Positions 44,600 to 55,256 are shown, numbered from the stretch's first letter. The stretch: 64,000 nt of DNA from Antilocapra americana (GCA_007570785.1 ML660203.1:5523755-5587754); one strand, 5' to 3'. Numbers and translations: made by a program. Notes: generated by a model not told the origin, from the letters alone.

Positions 44600-44670
44600 A
44601 ATATTCTTACCATGTCTTCGAAGGCTCTACATGCTCTGCCCCCTGCTGACTCCTCTCAACTTTAGCTGTG
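44600..44670 (+). mobile_element. L2 LINE fragment
   Basis: aaggctctacatgctctgcc then ccctgctgactcctctc is the conserved L2 ORF2 C-terminal DNA. Confidence 0.55.
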
Positions 44671-44684
44671 ACCAAGTAACTGTT

Positions 44685-44880
44685 AATTTTATATTGTCAA
44701 CTCGACTGGGCTAAGAGGTGCCCAGATAGTTGGTAAAACATTTTTCTAGGTGTGTCTGTAATGGTGTCTCAAAAAAAGAAACAGCATTTGAATCAGTAGG
44801 TTGAGTAAAGAAGACGCCCTCACCAATGCAAGTAAAATAGTATCATCTCCATTGGCATATTTGACAAGAGCAAAAGATTT
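44685..44880 (+). repeat. mammalian interspersed repeat (LTR-like), copy 1
   Basis: attgtcaactcgactgggct, gaggtgcccagatagttggt, gcatttgaatcagtaggttg. A second copy in the same orientation is at 62855-63205. The family name was not fixed. Confidence 0.65.
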
Positions 44881-44889
44881 AGATGTTAT

Positions 44890-45395
44890 GGTAGCAAGAA
44901 TAATTCCTGCTCCCCCCAAAAAATGCCCATGTCCTGATCCTTAGGACCTGTGAATGGGTTAAGGGTACATGTAAAACGTTGCTCATCAGCTAACCTCAAG
45001 ACAAACAGATCAATCTGGATTATCCAGATGGGCTCAATGTAAACCCAAGGTCCTTAAATGGGGGAAAGGTTGAAGGGTTGGCACCAAAGAGATGACATCA
45101 TTAGAAATACAGACCAGCCATTCATTGTTGATTTTGAAGATGGAAAGCAGCCATGAATCAAGGAATGTGGACAGTTTCAAGAAGCTGGAAAAGCCCAGAA
45201 ATGGATTCTCCTTTAGAGCCTCTAGAAAGAATTCAACCTTGCCAACACTTTGCTTTTGGCCCTGTAAGACCCATTTCAGACTCTGCCTTCTAGAATTATA
45301 AGCTAATAAGTCTGTATTGTTTTCAGTGACAATATGTGGGGCCATTTGTTAACAGCAATAATGAGAAACTAATAGAGATTTTGATACCCAGAAGT
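44890..45395 (+). mobile_element. MaLR-type LTR
   Basis: Sense MaLR LTR: atgcccatgtcctgatcctt, ggacctgtgaatgggttaag, gatggaaagcagccatgaat, gagaaactaatagag at the end. Same class as the antisense LTR at 32090-32502. The frame at 45034-45345 is antisense noise within it. Confidence 0.72.
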
Positions 45396-46439
45396 TGGAT
45401 CTATAATAAATAGCTTAAAATGTAGAACTCTGTATCCAGGAGATATTCAAATCCAGGAGTTTGAATACAGGGAGGTGTAGAAGCTGCAGGAAAGAAAGGA
45501 AGTACAGACCCCAGCATGGGAGAATGGAAGACAGCAATTAGACCTGGTCTGGGGCAAGTTACACTCACCCCTGGTAGTTATCCAGGAGGAAGCTTCCCAC
45601 TACCTAGAATCCTCAAAATAGCCTCCCTACTGAGCCCAGAGAGATCACACTCTCTGATTTCAGGGTTCACTACTTCTGTACAAAGCAAGGCAATTCTGAC
45701 TCTGTCTATGCACTAAATCTTAATGCAGAAGGCACCTGTGTAGACTTCCTCAGTGACTAGAAGAAAAGGGTTAACCTCCTCTAATGTGACTGTCCTCCTA
45801 TCTCTCTATGGGGCAAAAATCAATGAAGCCTGTTCTCATCCAAGAAAAAATAAATCTTAATCACCTTTGTATAGAAGAAGAAGATAAACAGGCAGCGTTC
45901 TAAAAATGAACTCCTCTATTTAACAACTGTTAAGTGCTATTTCTTGAACGATACCAAAGATGACATCACATTCAGGTTATAGGGTGGGCATCATCAGCTG
46001 CTGATTAGGGAGCAATTGAAAAGGGGAGGAAGGTAAATGAAGATATATAAATAGATTCAAAAGAGTTCGTGCAGAGGGCTCTCTGAATGTGTAAGGCATA
46101 TGGAAATGAGCAAGCCAGCCACACACTTCTAACATTGAGGGCTGATAACAAAGAAGATATTCGGGTACCGTACATTCCTCTTGGTGCCTCCAGCATCATG
46201 TCCTAGGCTAGGTGGACTGTTAAGGACCCATGAGGCCATATGAAACCATAAAAACTATTAGCCCACATGCCTTCTGTTTTCTGCCCCTCTCACATCTCCC
46301 ATCCTTTCCCTAAAGACTTTATAGTTAAACTTCCATCCTCCCTCCCTTCTGCTACTGAAGATGCCTGCTCAAGGGGGCTCAATGGCTCCATTTTCCATGT
46401 TGTTGAAATTATTTATTCCTTCATGACCTGCAAAGAGGA
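45396..46439. other. unrecognised DNA
   Basis: No gene seen. Short frames (45516-45716, 46005-46199, 46267-46455) have no known domain. Confidence 0.45.
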
Positions 46440-46755
46440 CATGCAATCCCATTGATTTGGGGCTTGACCATGTGACATGGTTTGGCCAGTGGCAAGTAAA
46501 TAGATGTGACATATGCTAGGTCCATGCAGAAGTTAAGAGGCATTCCAAGTTTCTACCTGATCTCTTAATCTTCTCTTCTGTCATAAGAATACCATGTCCT
46601 AGATTTGGATGAGTCTTTGACTCTTTCAACCTGAATTCCAGTCTTATAAATAATGGTAAGAGTAAGTAACATAAGAGAGTAATAAATTTGTGTTGTTAAA
46701 GGGACTGATACCTGAGGGACTGTTTGTTACCACATCTATCAAAATCTGACTATTA
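46440..46755 (+). mobile_element. MLT1-type LTR
   Basis: gcttgaccatgtgacatggt, tttggccagtggcaagtaaa, taataaatttgtgttgttaa, gactgtttgttaccacatct. Confidence 0.65.
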
Positions 46756-46799
46756 CACAGCCCACTTTAATGACTTCTCAATTTTTATCCTGCTCACTT

Positions 46800-46950
46800 C
46801 TTGCAAGAGCATTTCCCAAAGTATGTCTTTGGAGTCATAGTCACGAGAGAGGTTTAACTGGAATAAAGTAAAATTCTGCACAACCACTCTTGGAGACTCA
46901 CATGCCCATTAGCCTATTAAAGGCTCTGAGAAGTCATGTAGAATATGGTA
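46800..46950. repeat. unnamed MER-type (probably hAT) repeat, copy 3
   Basis: Starts gcatttcccaaagtatgtct and contains aaggctctgagaagtcatgt. It is the longest copy of the element also at 16736-16800 and 29640-29800. Confidence 0.55.
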
Positions 46951-46954
46951 GGGA

Positions 46955-47150
46955 TTAAAGTATGCTCTCTGGAATTGCCTAGATTTGGATCCTGGGTCTA
47001 CTACAGCTTACTGGGTGAGTGGCATTGGCAGGTCACTTCATCTGTTTGAGCCTCAGTGTTCTTACTTAAAAAGTGAAGACGATGAGAGGACCTTCACAAG
47101 GTTATTATGAGGATTAAAGGAAATAATGAAGTACTAATGGATGGCTGTCC
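46955..47150 (+). mobile_element. MIR SINE
   Basis: Sense MIR: gatttggatcctgggtctac, tttgagcctcagtgttctta, ttattatgaggattaaagga. Confidence 0.85.
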
Positions 47151-47259
47151 AGGTCAGAGAATAATCCATCCTTCACCAAACTCTTACAAATGGCATATAA
47201 AATGTTTCAAGTATTAAAAAAAATATATGTATATAAGATCAATGATGTTATTTACAAAC

Positions 47260-47520
47260 CAGAAATGTAGAGACACAGATGTAGAGAACAAACCTATGGA
47301 TATCTAAGGCAAAGAGGGGATGGGATGAATTGGGAGATTGGGACTGACATACATATAGTGTTGAAACTATGTATAAAACAGGGAACTAATGAGAACCTAC
47401 TGTATAGCACAGGGAAGTCTACTCAGTGCTCCATGGTGACCTAAGTGGGAAGGAAATCCAAAAAAGAGGGGATATATGTGTAGCTGATTCACTTTGCTGT
47501 ACTTACTAAATATTTCTCTT
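47260..47520 (+). mobile_element. L1 LINE 3' UTR
   Basis: agaaatgtagagacacagat, gagaacctactgtatagcac, agggaagtctactcagtgct, gggatatatgtgtagctgat. Confidence 0.87.
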
Positions 47521-47645
47521 AAGTGCCACTTTAGGATTTCCTGAAGTCTTTGCAAAAGATTTTATGGCCATAATATGGACATCACCTTTAATCAATGCTT
47601 TCCTAGAAGTGCCTCAAATTTTATGTTTGTCTAGTCCTTAATTTT

Positions 47646-47855
47646 CTTCCCTGATACCTCAGACAGTAAAGAATCCACCTGCAATGTGGGAGATGTCAGT
47701 TTGATCCCTGGGTTGGGAAGATCCCCTGGAGGAGCACACGGCAACCCACTCCAGTATTCTTACCTGAAGAATCCCCACGGACAGAGGAGCCTGGCAGGCT
47801 ATAGTCCATGGGTTTGCAAAGAGTCGGACACAACTGAGCAACTTAGCACAGCACA
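47646..47855 (+). mobile_element. Bov-tA SINE
   Basis: Sense Bov-tA: cttccctgatacctcagaca, gtttgatccctgggttggg, cacaactgagcaacttagca. Confidence 0.94.
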
Positions 47856-48206
47856 ACCCATTCCTTACTTTTAGCATCCTTTGCCACCCAAAGACCCTGA
47901 AAACTTTCAAAACTGTATAGTCCTGGTTCCTTCTTGTTTTATAGTCCTTCCTTTAGCTTATCTCTCTCTTCTCACATTTTACTAAAAGAAACAAAAAACC
48001 AGGTGACTCTTTCAACACTCTGTCTGGACATTCCTCAACACTCAATTCAGTAGGTATGTTTTCTACTTCTCACATTTCTATAGGCAACAATATTGCTAAA
48101 CCCCATATGTCACTACATAATAAGGATCCCCTTTCTTTCAATTTCAAGTAACATTTCCTCAGTTTCATGAAAGCCCTTATCAGCATCCTCCTCCGAGCCC
48201 ATCAGG

Positions 48207-48440
48207 CCAATACTTTGGCCACCTGATGTGAAGAGTTGACTCATAGGAAAAGATCCTGATGCTGGAAAAGACTGAGGACAGGAGGAAAAGGGGACAACAG
48301 AGGATGAGATGGTTGGATGGCATCACCGACTCATTGGACATGAGTTTGAGTAAACTCCGGGAGTTGGTGATGGACAGGGAGGGCTGGCATGCTGCAGTCC
48401 ATGGGGTCGCAAAGAGTCAAACACAACTGAACTGAATTGA
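48207..48440 (+). mobile_element. BovB LINE 3' end
   Basis: Sense, 5' truncated: ccaatactttggccacctga, aagatcctgatgctggaaaa, ggatgagatggttggatggc, ending acacaactgaactgaattg. Confidence 0.94.
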
Positions 48441-48474
48441 TTCACATACCACCATCCCCACCGGGGGCCCTTCT

Positions 48475-48680
48475 ACTTGGAATACTGGAGGTGAGCTGAG
48501 CCCTTGGAGTCAGACACAGGGGTTCAAATCCCAGCTCTGCTGAGCTGTGAAGCTTCAGACAAGGTATTTCATTTCTCTGAACTTTGCTCTCATTTAAGAT
48601 AATAGGAGTTCATGCCTCACAGGGTAAAAGGAGTTTGCCTACCAGCGTAGAGCTCAGTATACTTGGTGCATGGTAAGGAC
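48475..48680 (+). mobile_element. MIR SINE
   Basis: Sense MIR: gtcagacacaggggttcaaa, tcccagctctgctgagctgt, catggtaaggactcaataca. Confidence 0.85.
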
Positions 48681-49160
48681 TCAATACATGGCTGCTCTGG
48701 CTGGTCTGTTGTCTGCCTGGTCCGTAGCCTCTGGTTTGGCTGGCTTAATTCAAACAATCAAGCCAACTTTCAGTGCCATCTCAGAGGCCCTCTGACCTCA
48801 GGCACTCACACAAGCAGATGTCAGAAATCCCATCCCAGGATTGGTTCTTCCATCTGTGTGAAGCTCAGCATCTGGCATGGATACTTTCCTCCAGAACTAT
48901 CTCCTCTCCCAGATGTTTTCATGGCCTCTTGTGGCCCCTCAGTAGCAGTGAGACTCACAAGGACCGTGGAGCTTGTGGACTTGGGGGCTTTCAGCCCCCT
49001 CCATCTGCAGGCCAGCTTTGGACTCCCACAGCAGCCGGCAGATGCTCTACCCCTGGGCAGCGGTGGGGGGAGCTGGCCTCTCTCCCCAGCACACAGCAGC
49101 TGAGCCATCTGCTCACACCAGGGAACACAGCAGTTCAGTGTGAGGGCAGCCTCCTCTGAG
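48681..49160. other. unique intergenic DNA
   Basis: Overlapping frames on both strands (48663-49159, up to 146 codons) were inspected. They have no recognisable domain, and the first begins in a MIR. Treated as noncoding. Confidence 0.5.
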
Positions 49161-49164
49161 CTCT

Positions 49165-49910
49165 AGCAAATTCATTCATGCCACATGCAACTATCAAGCA
49201 CCTACTAAGAGCAACTAAGCACACACACATACTAAGTGCCAGATCCTGAACTAGGCACTAGGAATATAAGTTTTGCCTTAAACAGGCTCACAGCTTTGTA
49301 GCAGGGACAGATTTTCTTTTTAAAGAAAGTAATATTGTACATCAACTGCACATCAATTAAAAAAAAAGATTGGATATATTGTCCTAGCAGGTAAAAAAGA
49401 AGAAGAAAGAAATTATGAGTTAGTGTAATGAGTCCTAATCAAGGTAAGCATAGAGGACTTCCCTGGTGTTACTGGGGATAGAATTCACTTGCCATCTCAG
49501 GGGAAACAGGTCCCCTGGTCCGAGAAGATCCCACATCCTGCAGAGCAACTAAGCCCATGTGCCATGAGCCTGCACTCTGAAAGAGAAGCCACTGCACTGA
49601 GAAGCTCACACATGGCAACAAAGACTGTCAAACAACTTAGCACTGTCAAAGAAATAAATAATAAATAAATAGACTAAAAAAAAGCTTTCAGAGATGAGCA
49701 GAGAAGTCTTGGGAATGAGAAAAGGAAACACCTAACCCAGCCTTGGGAGGTTCACAGAAGAGAAGACCTCCTGGAGGAAATGTTTCCTGAGATAAGAGAT
49801 GAAAGACAAAGAAGAGTGATCAGGATCGAAAGGAGCATGAAAAGGCGTTCCGGGTAGAAGGCACGATGTGAGGAATGATGTAGAGGTACTATATGCTGAT
49901 CTTGGAGCCA
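49165..49910 (-). mobile_element. L2 LINE, antisense, interrupted by a CHR SINE
   Basis: Antisense L2: caagcacctactaagagcaa and aactaggcactaggaatata at the 3' side, then gacctcctggaggaaatgtt and gcgttccgggtagaaggcac beyond the SINE. The insert at 49330-49380 may be separate. Confidence 0.72.
49453..49683 (+). mobile_element. CHR-2-type SINE
   Basis: Sense CHR: aggacttccctggtgttact, gaagatcccacatcctgcag, caactaagcccatgtgccat, ending in aaataaataataaataaata. Confidence 0.9.
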
Positions 49911-50186
49911 CGAACACTCAAGGGACTGCCTGCCTGGCACCACTCCCATTCTGAGACCTGCCACACTTGTGCACAGCAGGGAGCCGCATGTGTTTCTAGG
50001 ACAATCATCCCCTAGTCCAAGTTCACTGGGCTTGGGTCGCCTGACATACAGTGGGCCCTGGGACCCCCAAACCCCACTCTCAGGGATTTTAACTTGGGAC
50101 CAAAGGGTGGCTGAAATTGTAAGATGACAAACCAAAGAATTGTCGCGGATCAGGTTTTCAGCAGCATAATATGGTGATTTTCAAAC
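49911..50186. other. unique intergenic DNA
   Basis: No gene or recognised repeat. Confidence 0.45.
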
Positions 50187-50195
50187 ACGATCTTC

Positions 50196-50425
50196 CTCTC
50201 TCTCTTTTTGGCCATGCTGGCTCTTCGTTGCTATGTGCAGGCTCTCTCCAATTGCAGTGAATATGCTTCTCATTGTGATGGCTTCTCTTGCCACAGAGCT
50301 CAGGCTCTAGGGTGCATGGGCTTCAGTGATTGTGGTGCATGGGTTAAGTTGCTCCATGGCATGTGGGATCTTAGTTTCTGGATCAGGGATGGAACCCAAG
50401 TTCCCTGCATTGGCAGGTGAATTCT
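50196..50425 (-). mobile_element. CHR-type SINE, outer copy
   Basis: Antisense CHR: ctttttggccatgctggctc, gcatgtgggatcttagtttc, ggcaggtgaattct. The last bases of its reversed head are missing because the next CHR sits there. Confidence 0.88.
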
Positions 50426-50570
50426 TTTTTTTTAAATATTTATTTTTATTTGTTTATTTGGCTGTGTCAGGTTGTGGCACGTGGGATATAGTTAGCTGAC
50501 CAGGGATCGAACCCAGGCCCCCTACCTTGGGAGCACAGAGTCTTAGCCACTGGGCCACAAGGGAAGTCCC
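50426..50570 (-). mobile_element. CHR-type SINE, inner copy
   Basis: Antisense CHR: tttttttttaaatatttatt, gctgaccagggatcgaaccc, gggccacaagggaagtccc. Flanks of the two-SINE block (caaacacgat at 50182 and caaacatgat near 50570) suggest one decayed duplication around both. Confidence 0.88.
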
Positions 50571-50589
50571 AAACATGATGCTTCTCTTA

Positions 50590-51009
50590 TCAAGAGATGA
50601 ATCTGTGGTCCTGCCCCTTGAACCTGGAGGAGTCTTTTTTACTAGTTTGATGCACAGACTGTGGCAGAAGCGGCTTCCAAGAGTCTGTTAGAAAAGACCA
50701 TGGATCTTCTATCACTCTTTTTTGGGACACCAGCTTTTGGAGCTCTGAGCTGTCATGTAAGAACTCTGGCTCATAGGGTGCTATTCTAGACAGACCACAT
50801 GGAGAGACCAGAGAGTGATAGAGAGAAATGTGTTCAGAGCCCCAGATATCCCAGCCCTGGCCCAGGATTCAGATACGTGAGTAAGGAAGATGACTTCAAC
50901 TTCAACTGACACTGAACTGCAACCACATGAAAGAACAGGAACCAACCATCTGTACCAAGTTAACCCTTAGGACCATGAGAGATGGTAATAAATGATTGCT
51001 GTTGTTTCA
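50590..51009 (+). mobile_element. MLT1-type LTR
   Basis: ctgtggcagaagcggcttcc, ccacatggagagaccagaga, tggtaataaatgattgctgt, tgtttcatgccattgaa. Its 3' end is cut by the Bov-tA that follows. Confidence 0.68.
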
Positions 51010-51019
51010 TGCCATTGAA

Positions 51020-51220
51020 CAACAGGCTTTCCTAGTGGCTCAGACGGTAAAGGGTCTGCCTGCAATATGGGAGACCTGGGTTTGATCCCTGGGTCGGGAA
51101 GATCCCCTGGAGAAGGAAACGGCAACCCACTTCAGTACTCTTGCCTGAAAAATCCCATGGACGGAGGGGCCTGGTAGGCTACAGTCCATGGGGTCGCAAA
51201 GAGTCAGACATGACTGAGCG

Positions 51221-51222
<2 letters not shown>
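51020..51222 (+). mobile_element. Bov-tA SINE
   Basis: Sense Bov-tA: caggctttcctagtggctca, gtttgatccctgggtcggg, catgactgagcgacc, running straight into the CT repeat. Confidence 0.95.
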
Positions 51223-51268
<46 letters not shown>

Positions 51269-51368
51269 NNNNNNNNNNNNNNNNNNNNNNNNNNNNNNNN
51301 NNNNNNNNNNNNNNNNNNNNNNNNNNNNNNNNNNNNNNNNNNNNNNNNNNNNNNNNNNNNNNNNNNNN

Positions 51369-51404
<36 letters not shown>

Positions 51405-51415
51405 TCTCTCTCTCT
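51223..51415 (+). repeat. (CT)n microsatellite spanning an assembly gap
   Basis: CT from 51223 to 51268, then 100 N, then TC/TTTC repeats from 51369 to 51415. The true repeat length is unknown. Confidence 0.97.
51269..51368. other. assembly gap of exactly 100 N
   Basis: A run of 100 undetermined bases, a conventional placeholder size. The gap is flanked on both sides by the same dinucleotide repeat, so it is very probably a repeat-collapse gap. Confidence 0.99.
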
Positions 51416-51425
51416 TGCCATTAAA

Positions 51426-51854
51426 ATTAGAATGGTAAAGAGAGCATAGAAAAAGCCCTTTTGTGATGAGAGGATGACACAGGCATGCTGGAATAGATGG
51501 AGAGATGAAGGTTGTTACTTGACTCCTTGGTCTAGTTGTCTGGAAACTCTCATCCCTGCCCTCCCTGAAATAATTCCTTAGATCCCTTGAACCAGTGAAT
51601 CTTCTTATGACCTAAGTTAGCTCAAGTTGGATTTATTTCACTGGCGACTAAATGAATACAGATGATTTAGGATGAGCCCAAAGAGCTTGGTGTGTTTAGA
51701 GCACACATCTGGGACTGGGTAGGGGAGGAAAGAGGAGGTGGCAAGTAGTAAGAGATGAAAGATGTGGGGAAATCCCCAGGAAGATCACTGATATCCTGTA
51801 GGACACTGCAGGGAGCTTTGTTGTGTTTACTTTCTATTTCACCTGTCTCCACAA
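51426..51854. other. unrecognised DNA
   Basis: No gene or recognised repeat. Confidence 0.45.
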
Positions 51855-52250
51855 ATGATTTAGGGATGACCACCAAGAACCTTGGACTTTATTATAAAGA
51901 CAATGTGGAGCCAGTGAACAACTTTCAGCCAAAAACTGAAAGGCTCAGATATGTATTATGAAAAGGTCCACCTGCCAGTTTAGATGATGTGTTGGAGAGA
52001 AGTGAACTGATTAGGAGTCTATTGACGTGATGCAAGGAAGAAATGATGAGACTGAACCAAAGTGGGGTAAAGGGGATGGAATAAAAAAGTGTTGAGCACT
52101 AAGGTAGAATGGACAGACCTGGAGTCCTTCATGAGAAGGAGGATGGGAAAGGACTAAGGTGGTTTCCAAGTTCGTGATCTGAGCACCTGAAGAAGTAACA
52201 GTGCCTTTGCCAAGGATTAAGCTAGGAGGTCAGGATGATGCCTTGAGCTT
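51855..52250 (-). mobile_element. L2 LINE ORF2 part, antisense
   Basis: ccagtgaacaactttcagcc, gattaggagtctattgacgt, gcaaggaagaaatgatgaga, ggtttccaagttcgtgatct follow the reversed L2 ORF2. Confidence 0.65.
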
Positions 52251-52284
52251 TCACTTCCAGAGCCTGAAGTGTCTGCAGCTATCA

Positions 52285-52487
52285 AAGGGGAAAGGTAATG
52301 CATTAATTCATTCATTTAGCACAGTTATTAAACACGTTTTATGCTAAGATCTGGCAAAGTGTTGGTGAGCAAAATGGGCATACTGCTTGCACTCATAAAT
52401 TTTCCAGTCTGGAAGAGTAGACAGAAATGAACTGAATGTGTAAATATTAATTACAAACTCCTGAAGAATGCTATGAAGAAAAGTATC
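52285..52487 (-). mobile_element. L2 LINE 3' end, antisense (separate copy)
   Basis: ttaattcattcatttagcac, ggtgagcaaaatgggcatac, aatgctatgaagaaaagtat. It starts again with a 3' terminus, so it is an insertion distinct from the L2 just before. Confidence 0.7.
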
Positions 52488-52650
52488 AGACTTCCCTGGT
52501 GGTACTGTAGCTAAGACTCCATGCTCCCAATTCAAGAGACCCGGGATTGATCCCTGGTCAGGGAACTAGATCCTACATGCCCACAAGCCACAACTAAGAG
52601 TTCCCATGCTTGCTGAGACTAAAAGAGCCCACATACCACAATTAAAGATC
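52488..52650 (+). mobile_element. CHR-1-type SINE
   Basis: Sense: agacttccctggtggtactg, gggattgatccctggtcagg, cacataccacaattaaagat. It is followed by a TA/CA microsatellite. Confidence 0.88.
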
Positions 52651-52698
52651 ATATATATACATATATATATATATATACACACACATATATATATATAT
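52651..52698 (+). repeat. TA/CA microsatellite
   Basis: Alternating AT and AC dinucleotides growing from the CHR tail. Confidence 0.92.
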
Positions 52699-53174
52699 CT
52701 CAGAAGCTCTAGTGGCATATTAGAAGGACGTATGACATAGATATGGCGATATATCAGTTACTGTGATTACCTAACAACTAGTCACAAAATTTAGGGGCAT
52801 AAAACAACTATAATAATTTATTAGCTCTGATGGCTTCCAGGAACCAGGAATTATTGAGGGGCACAGTGAGAACAATTTGTCTTTGCTCCATGATATCTGA
52901 AACCTCAGCTATAAGACCCAAAATTAGGGTCTGGAACCATCTGAAGGTCCACTCACTTACATGTTTGATGGGCAATATTGGCTTCCCAAGCTGTCTCTCT
53001 GCATGGGCTAGTTGGACTTCTCACAAAATGGTGGCTGAGTTCAATGAACAAGTGGAGAGGGGGAGGAAAGGCAAAGAGAGAAAGAAGAGAGACAGAGAGA
53101 TGCTACCTTCTACAATTCTATCTTGAAAGTCACACAGCTTGAATTCACTGAAGGCTTTCCAAGCATATAAAAAA
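52699..53174. other. unrecognised DNA
   Basis: No gene or recognised repeat. A GGAAAG/AGAGA purine-rich run lies at 53060-53102. Confidence 0.45.
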
Positions 53175-53330
53175 AAATCATCAACATTTTCACACCTGCA
53201 GTGACAGAGGACTCACTACTTCCCCAGGCAGCTCACTCCACTTAATGTCCAGCTCCCTGCAACTTAAGAATCTCAGGAGAATCTTTCACCCCAGTCACAA
53301 CTTCTTATGGTTCCTTCTTTCTTGGGAGCT
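53175..53330 (-). mobile_element. L3/CR1 LINE fragment, antisense
   Basis: agtgacagaggactcactac, cccaggcagctcactccact, ctccctgcaacttaagaatc: the reversed 3' UTR of the L3/CR1 family. Confidence 0.6.
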
Positions 53331-53439
53331 GTTCCTGACCCAGTGCTGAAACCAGGCCCTTCCCCAAACCTCTTCCCAACCAAAAGATCAAATTACAATT
53401 CCAAAAGGCACACTTGACTTGGAAACGTCAGCAAGAAAG

Positions 53440-53830
53440 TTCCATTTCTCTGTATCCCTAAATGAAAAAAGACTCTTTGTCAGTTTGAAGCAATTAGCTG
53501 TGGGAGATGATGACGGAGCAGCGAGAGTCGTTGTGAGGGGGCAGTGTGGCAGCGGAAGCCCCAGCTCAGACAGACACACCGCAGATGGCACGACAAGATA
53601 ACGCCTTTCACGTTTCAGAAATCACATTGTCAACAATGCTTCCAGACTCAGAAATTAGCTGAAGTCATCAGGAGTGCCTGGCAGCAAGCGGCAGGCGCCT
53701 TGGCGGGGGCCCCTCATTTGACATTATGCATTGGTGCAAAGAGAAACTGGCAAGGTTCACGCCAAAGGTTTGTCCAATGTCCCCTGAGGCTGTGGGGAGG
53801 GTGAGCCTGGGGCATATTAAGACATTTACT
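53440..53830. other. unique DNA with CpG retention, candidate conserved element
   Basis: Repeat-free. Eight CpGs fall in 100 bp (53513-53612) with more at 53690-53765. Motifs include gaagcaattagctgtgg, cgacaagataacgcc, cagaaattagctgaagtcat and catttgacattatgcatt. Second-best regulatory candidate in the window. Frames at 53419-53804 have no known domain. Confidence 0.42.
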
Positions 53831-53889
53831 TGAAGTTGACAGTCAGAAGTCCCAATCTTCTGTCTCTTGTCTCAAAAGTAAGGGATTCA

Positions 53890-54152
53890 GGATTTCCCTT
53901 GTAGTTCACTGGTTAAGAATCCACCTGCCAATGCCGGGGACATGGGTTTGATCCCTGGTCAGGGAAGATCCCACATGTCTCAGGGCAGCTAAGCCCATGT
54001 GCCACAACTACCGAAGCGGCACTCCAGAGCCTGTGCTCCGTGACAAGAGAAGCCACCCGAATGAGAAGTCCACACACCACAACTGGAGAAAGCCCATGCA
54101 CAGCAATGGAGAGCCCGTGCAGCCAAAAATAAAATAAAATTAATTTTTTTTT
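53890..54152 (+). mobile_element. CHR-2-type SINE with target-site duplication
   Basis: Sense: ggatttcccttgtagttcac, gtttgatccctggtcaggga, gcacagcaatggagagcccg, gcagccaaaaataaaataaa. Flanks aaagtaagggattca (53875-53889) and aaagtaaggaattca (54153-54167) agree at 14 of 15 bases. Confidence 0.95.
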
Positions 54153-54167
54153 AAAGTAAGGAATTCA

Positions 54168-55055
54168 CTCCAAGTCTCAGAATGTAACATTTCCCTCCTC
54201 CATGCATTGTGGACTGATAGTTCCTCTTTAGAGCATTACAGAAAGCAAAAGTGATAAAGTCAATCACCCTTTTCATAAAGAAGAATTATGATATTTTTAA
54301 CAAAATCACCCTTGTTAAAATAAAAAATGCTCTCTTTAGTAACAGAGGCAGGCCATACCAGCTGTCTGAGCTTTCCATTACAATCTCCCTGCCTCTGGCA
54401 TCCTTACCCTAGGAGAGCCAGGAAGTAGACTCAGAAGTTGGTACCCTGTTGCCCAAGACAGAGCCATGACTCCAGCCAATTACAATAATGGAGCGGGGCT
54501 GGGGGAGGCGGGATATAGGTGCTAACTATTGTTGCAGCCTGGTTAGTGCTGTAAGCAAGCATGAGATGCAAAATGGAGTGAAGATTACATACCTCATGGA
54601 AGTCTAGGAGAAAAACCATCCTCATCCCTTGCTGAATCACCTCCTTACGTTTTTTCCTGGAGGGAATCGGGGTTACTACACAAATTGCAAAATCACACTT
54701 ACTAGAGCAAAGGAAAGAGGGAAATCATTCTCCCTGGGAATTCAAAAGAGCAAAAGCTAAACTGAAACAGGTACCTTGGCTTCGAAGGCTAACTGTTGGG
54801 AAGTAGGGAATAAAATACTGCTTACACTAACACAGATCATCGAGACTCGACTAGAGATTTCCAACCAAACCTACGCATCCTGCAGCAAGTTCGAGCCCCA
54901 GGAGGTATCTGAGACCCGTCCTTTGAAGACCCTGGAGAATTTGAGGACTCTCTGCCATTGCAGGACATCCTGCATCTGGTAAACAGCTTTGGACAGATGG
55001 GCGAAACCCCCAAGAGGTGGGATGAGAGGGAAGGGTATAGTTAAAGATCTTTCCT
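54168..55055. other. unrecognised DNA
   Basis: No gene or clear repeat. Parts of 54330-54660 may be an old LTR but no diagnostic block was found. Confidence 0.4.
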
Positions 55056-55072
55056 AAAGAATGTGGTCTGTG

Positions 55073-55250
55073 GGCTTCCCTGGAGGTCCAGTGGCTAAGA
55101 CTCTGCCCTCCCAATGCAGGGGGCCCCAGGTTCGATCCCTGGTCTGGGAACTAGATCCCACATGCAACAACTAAGAGTTTGCGTGCCACAACTAAAGATC
55201 CTTCATGTCACAACTAAGACGTGATGCAGCCAAATAAAAAGCTTTTTAAA
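55073..55250 (+). mobile_element. CHR-1-type SINE
   Basis: Sense: ggcttccctggaggtccagt, ggttcgatccctggtctggg, gatgcagccaaataaaaagc. It is directly followed by another CHR in its tail. Confidence 0.9.
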
Positions 55251-55256
55251 ATGAAA

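Noticed and set aside
44890..45395. Endogenous retrovirus provirus
   Set aside because: Only solo MaLR-type LTRs are seen (here, 11525, 32090, 42530, 46440, 50590); no internal region or paired LTR was recognised.
48663..49159. Overlapping frames of 128-146 codons on the plus strand with an opposing 95-codon frame
   Set aside because: GC-moderate unique DNA gives long frames by chance; the first begins in a MIR and none has a recognisable domain.
51141..51449. Ser-Leu repeat frame spanning the gap
   Set aside because: Translation of the CT microsatellite and N run.
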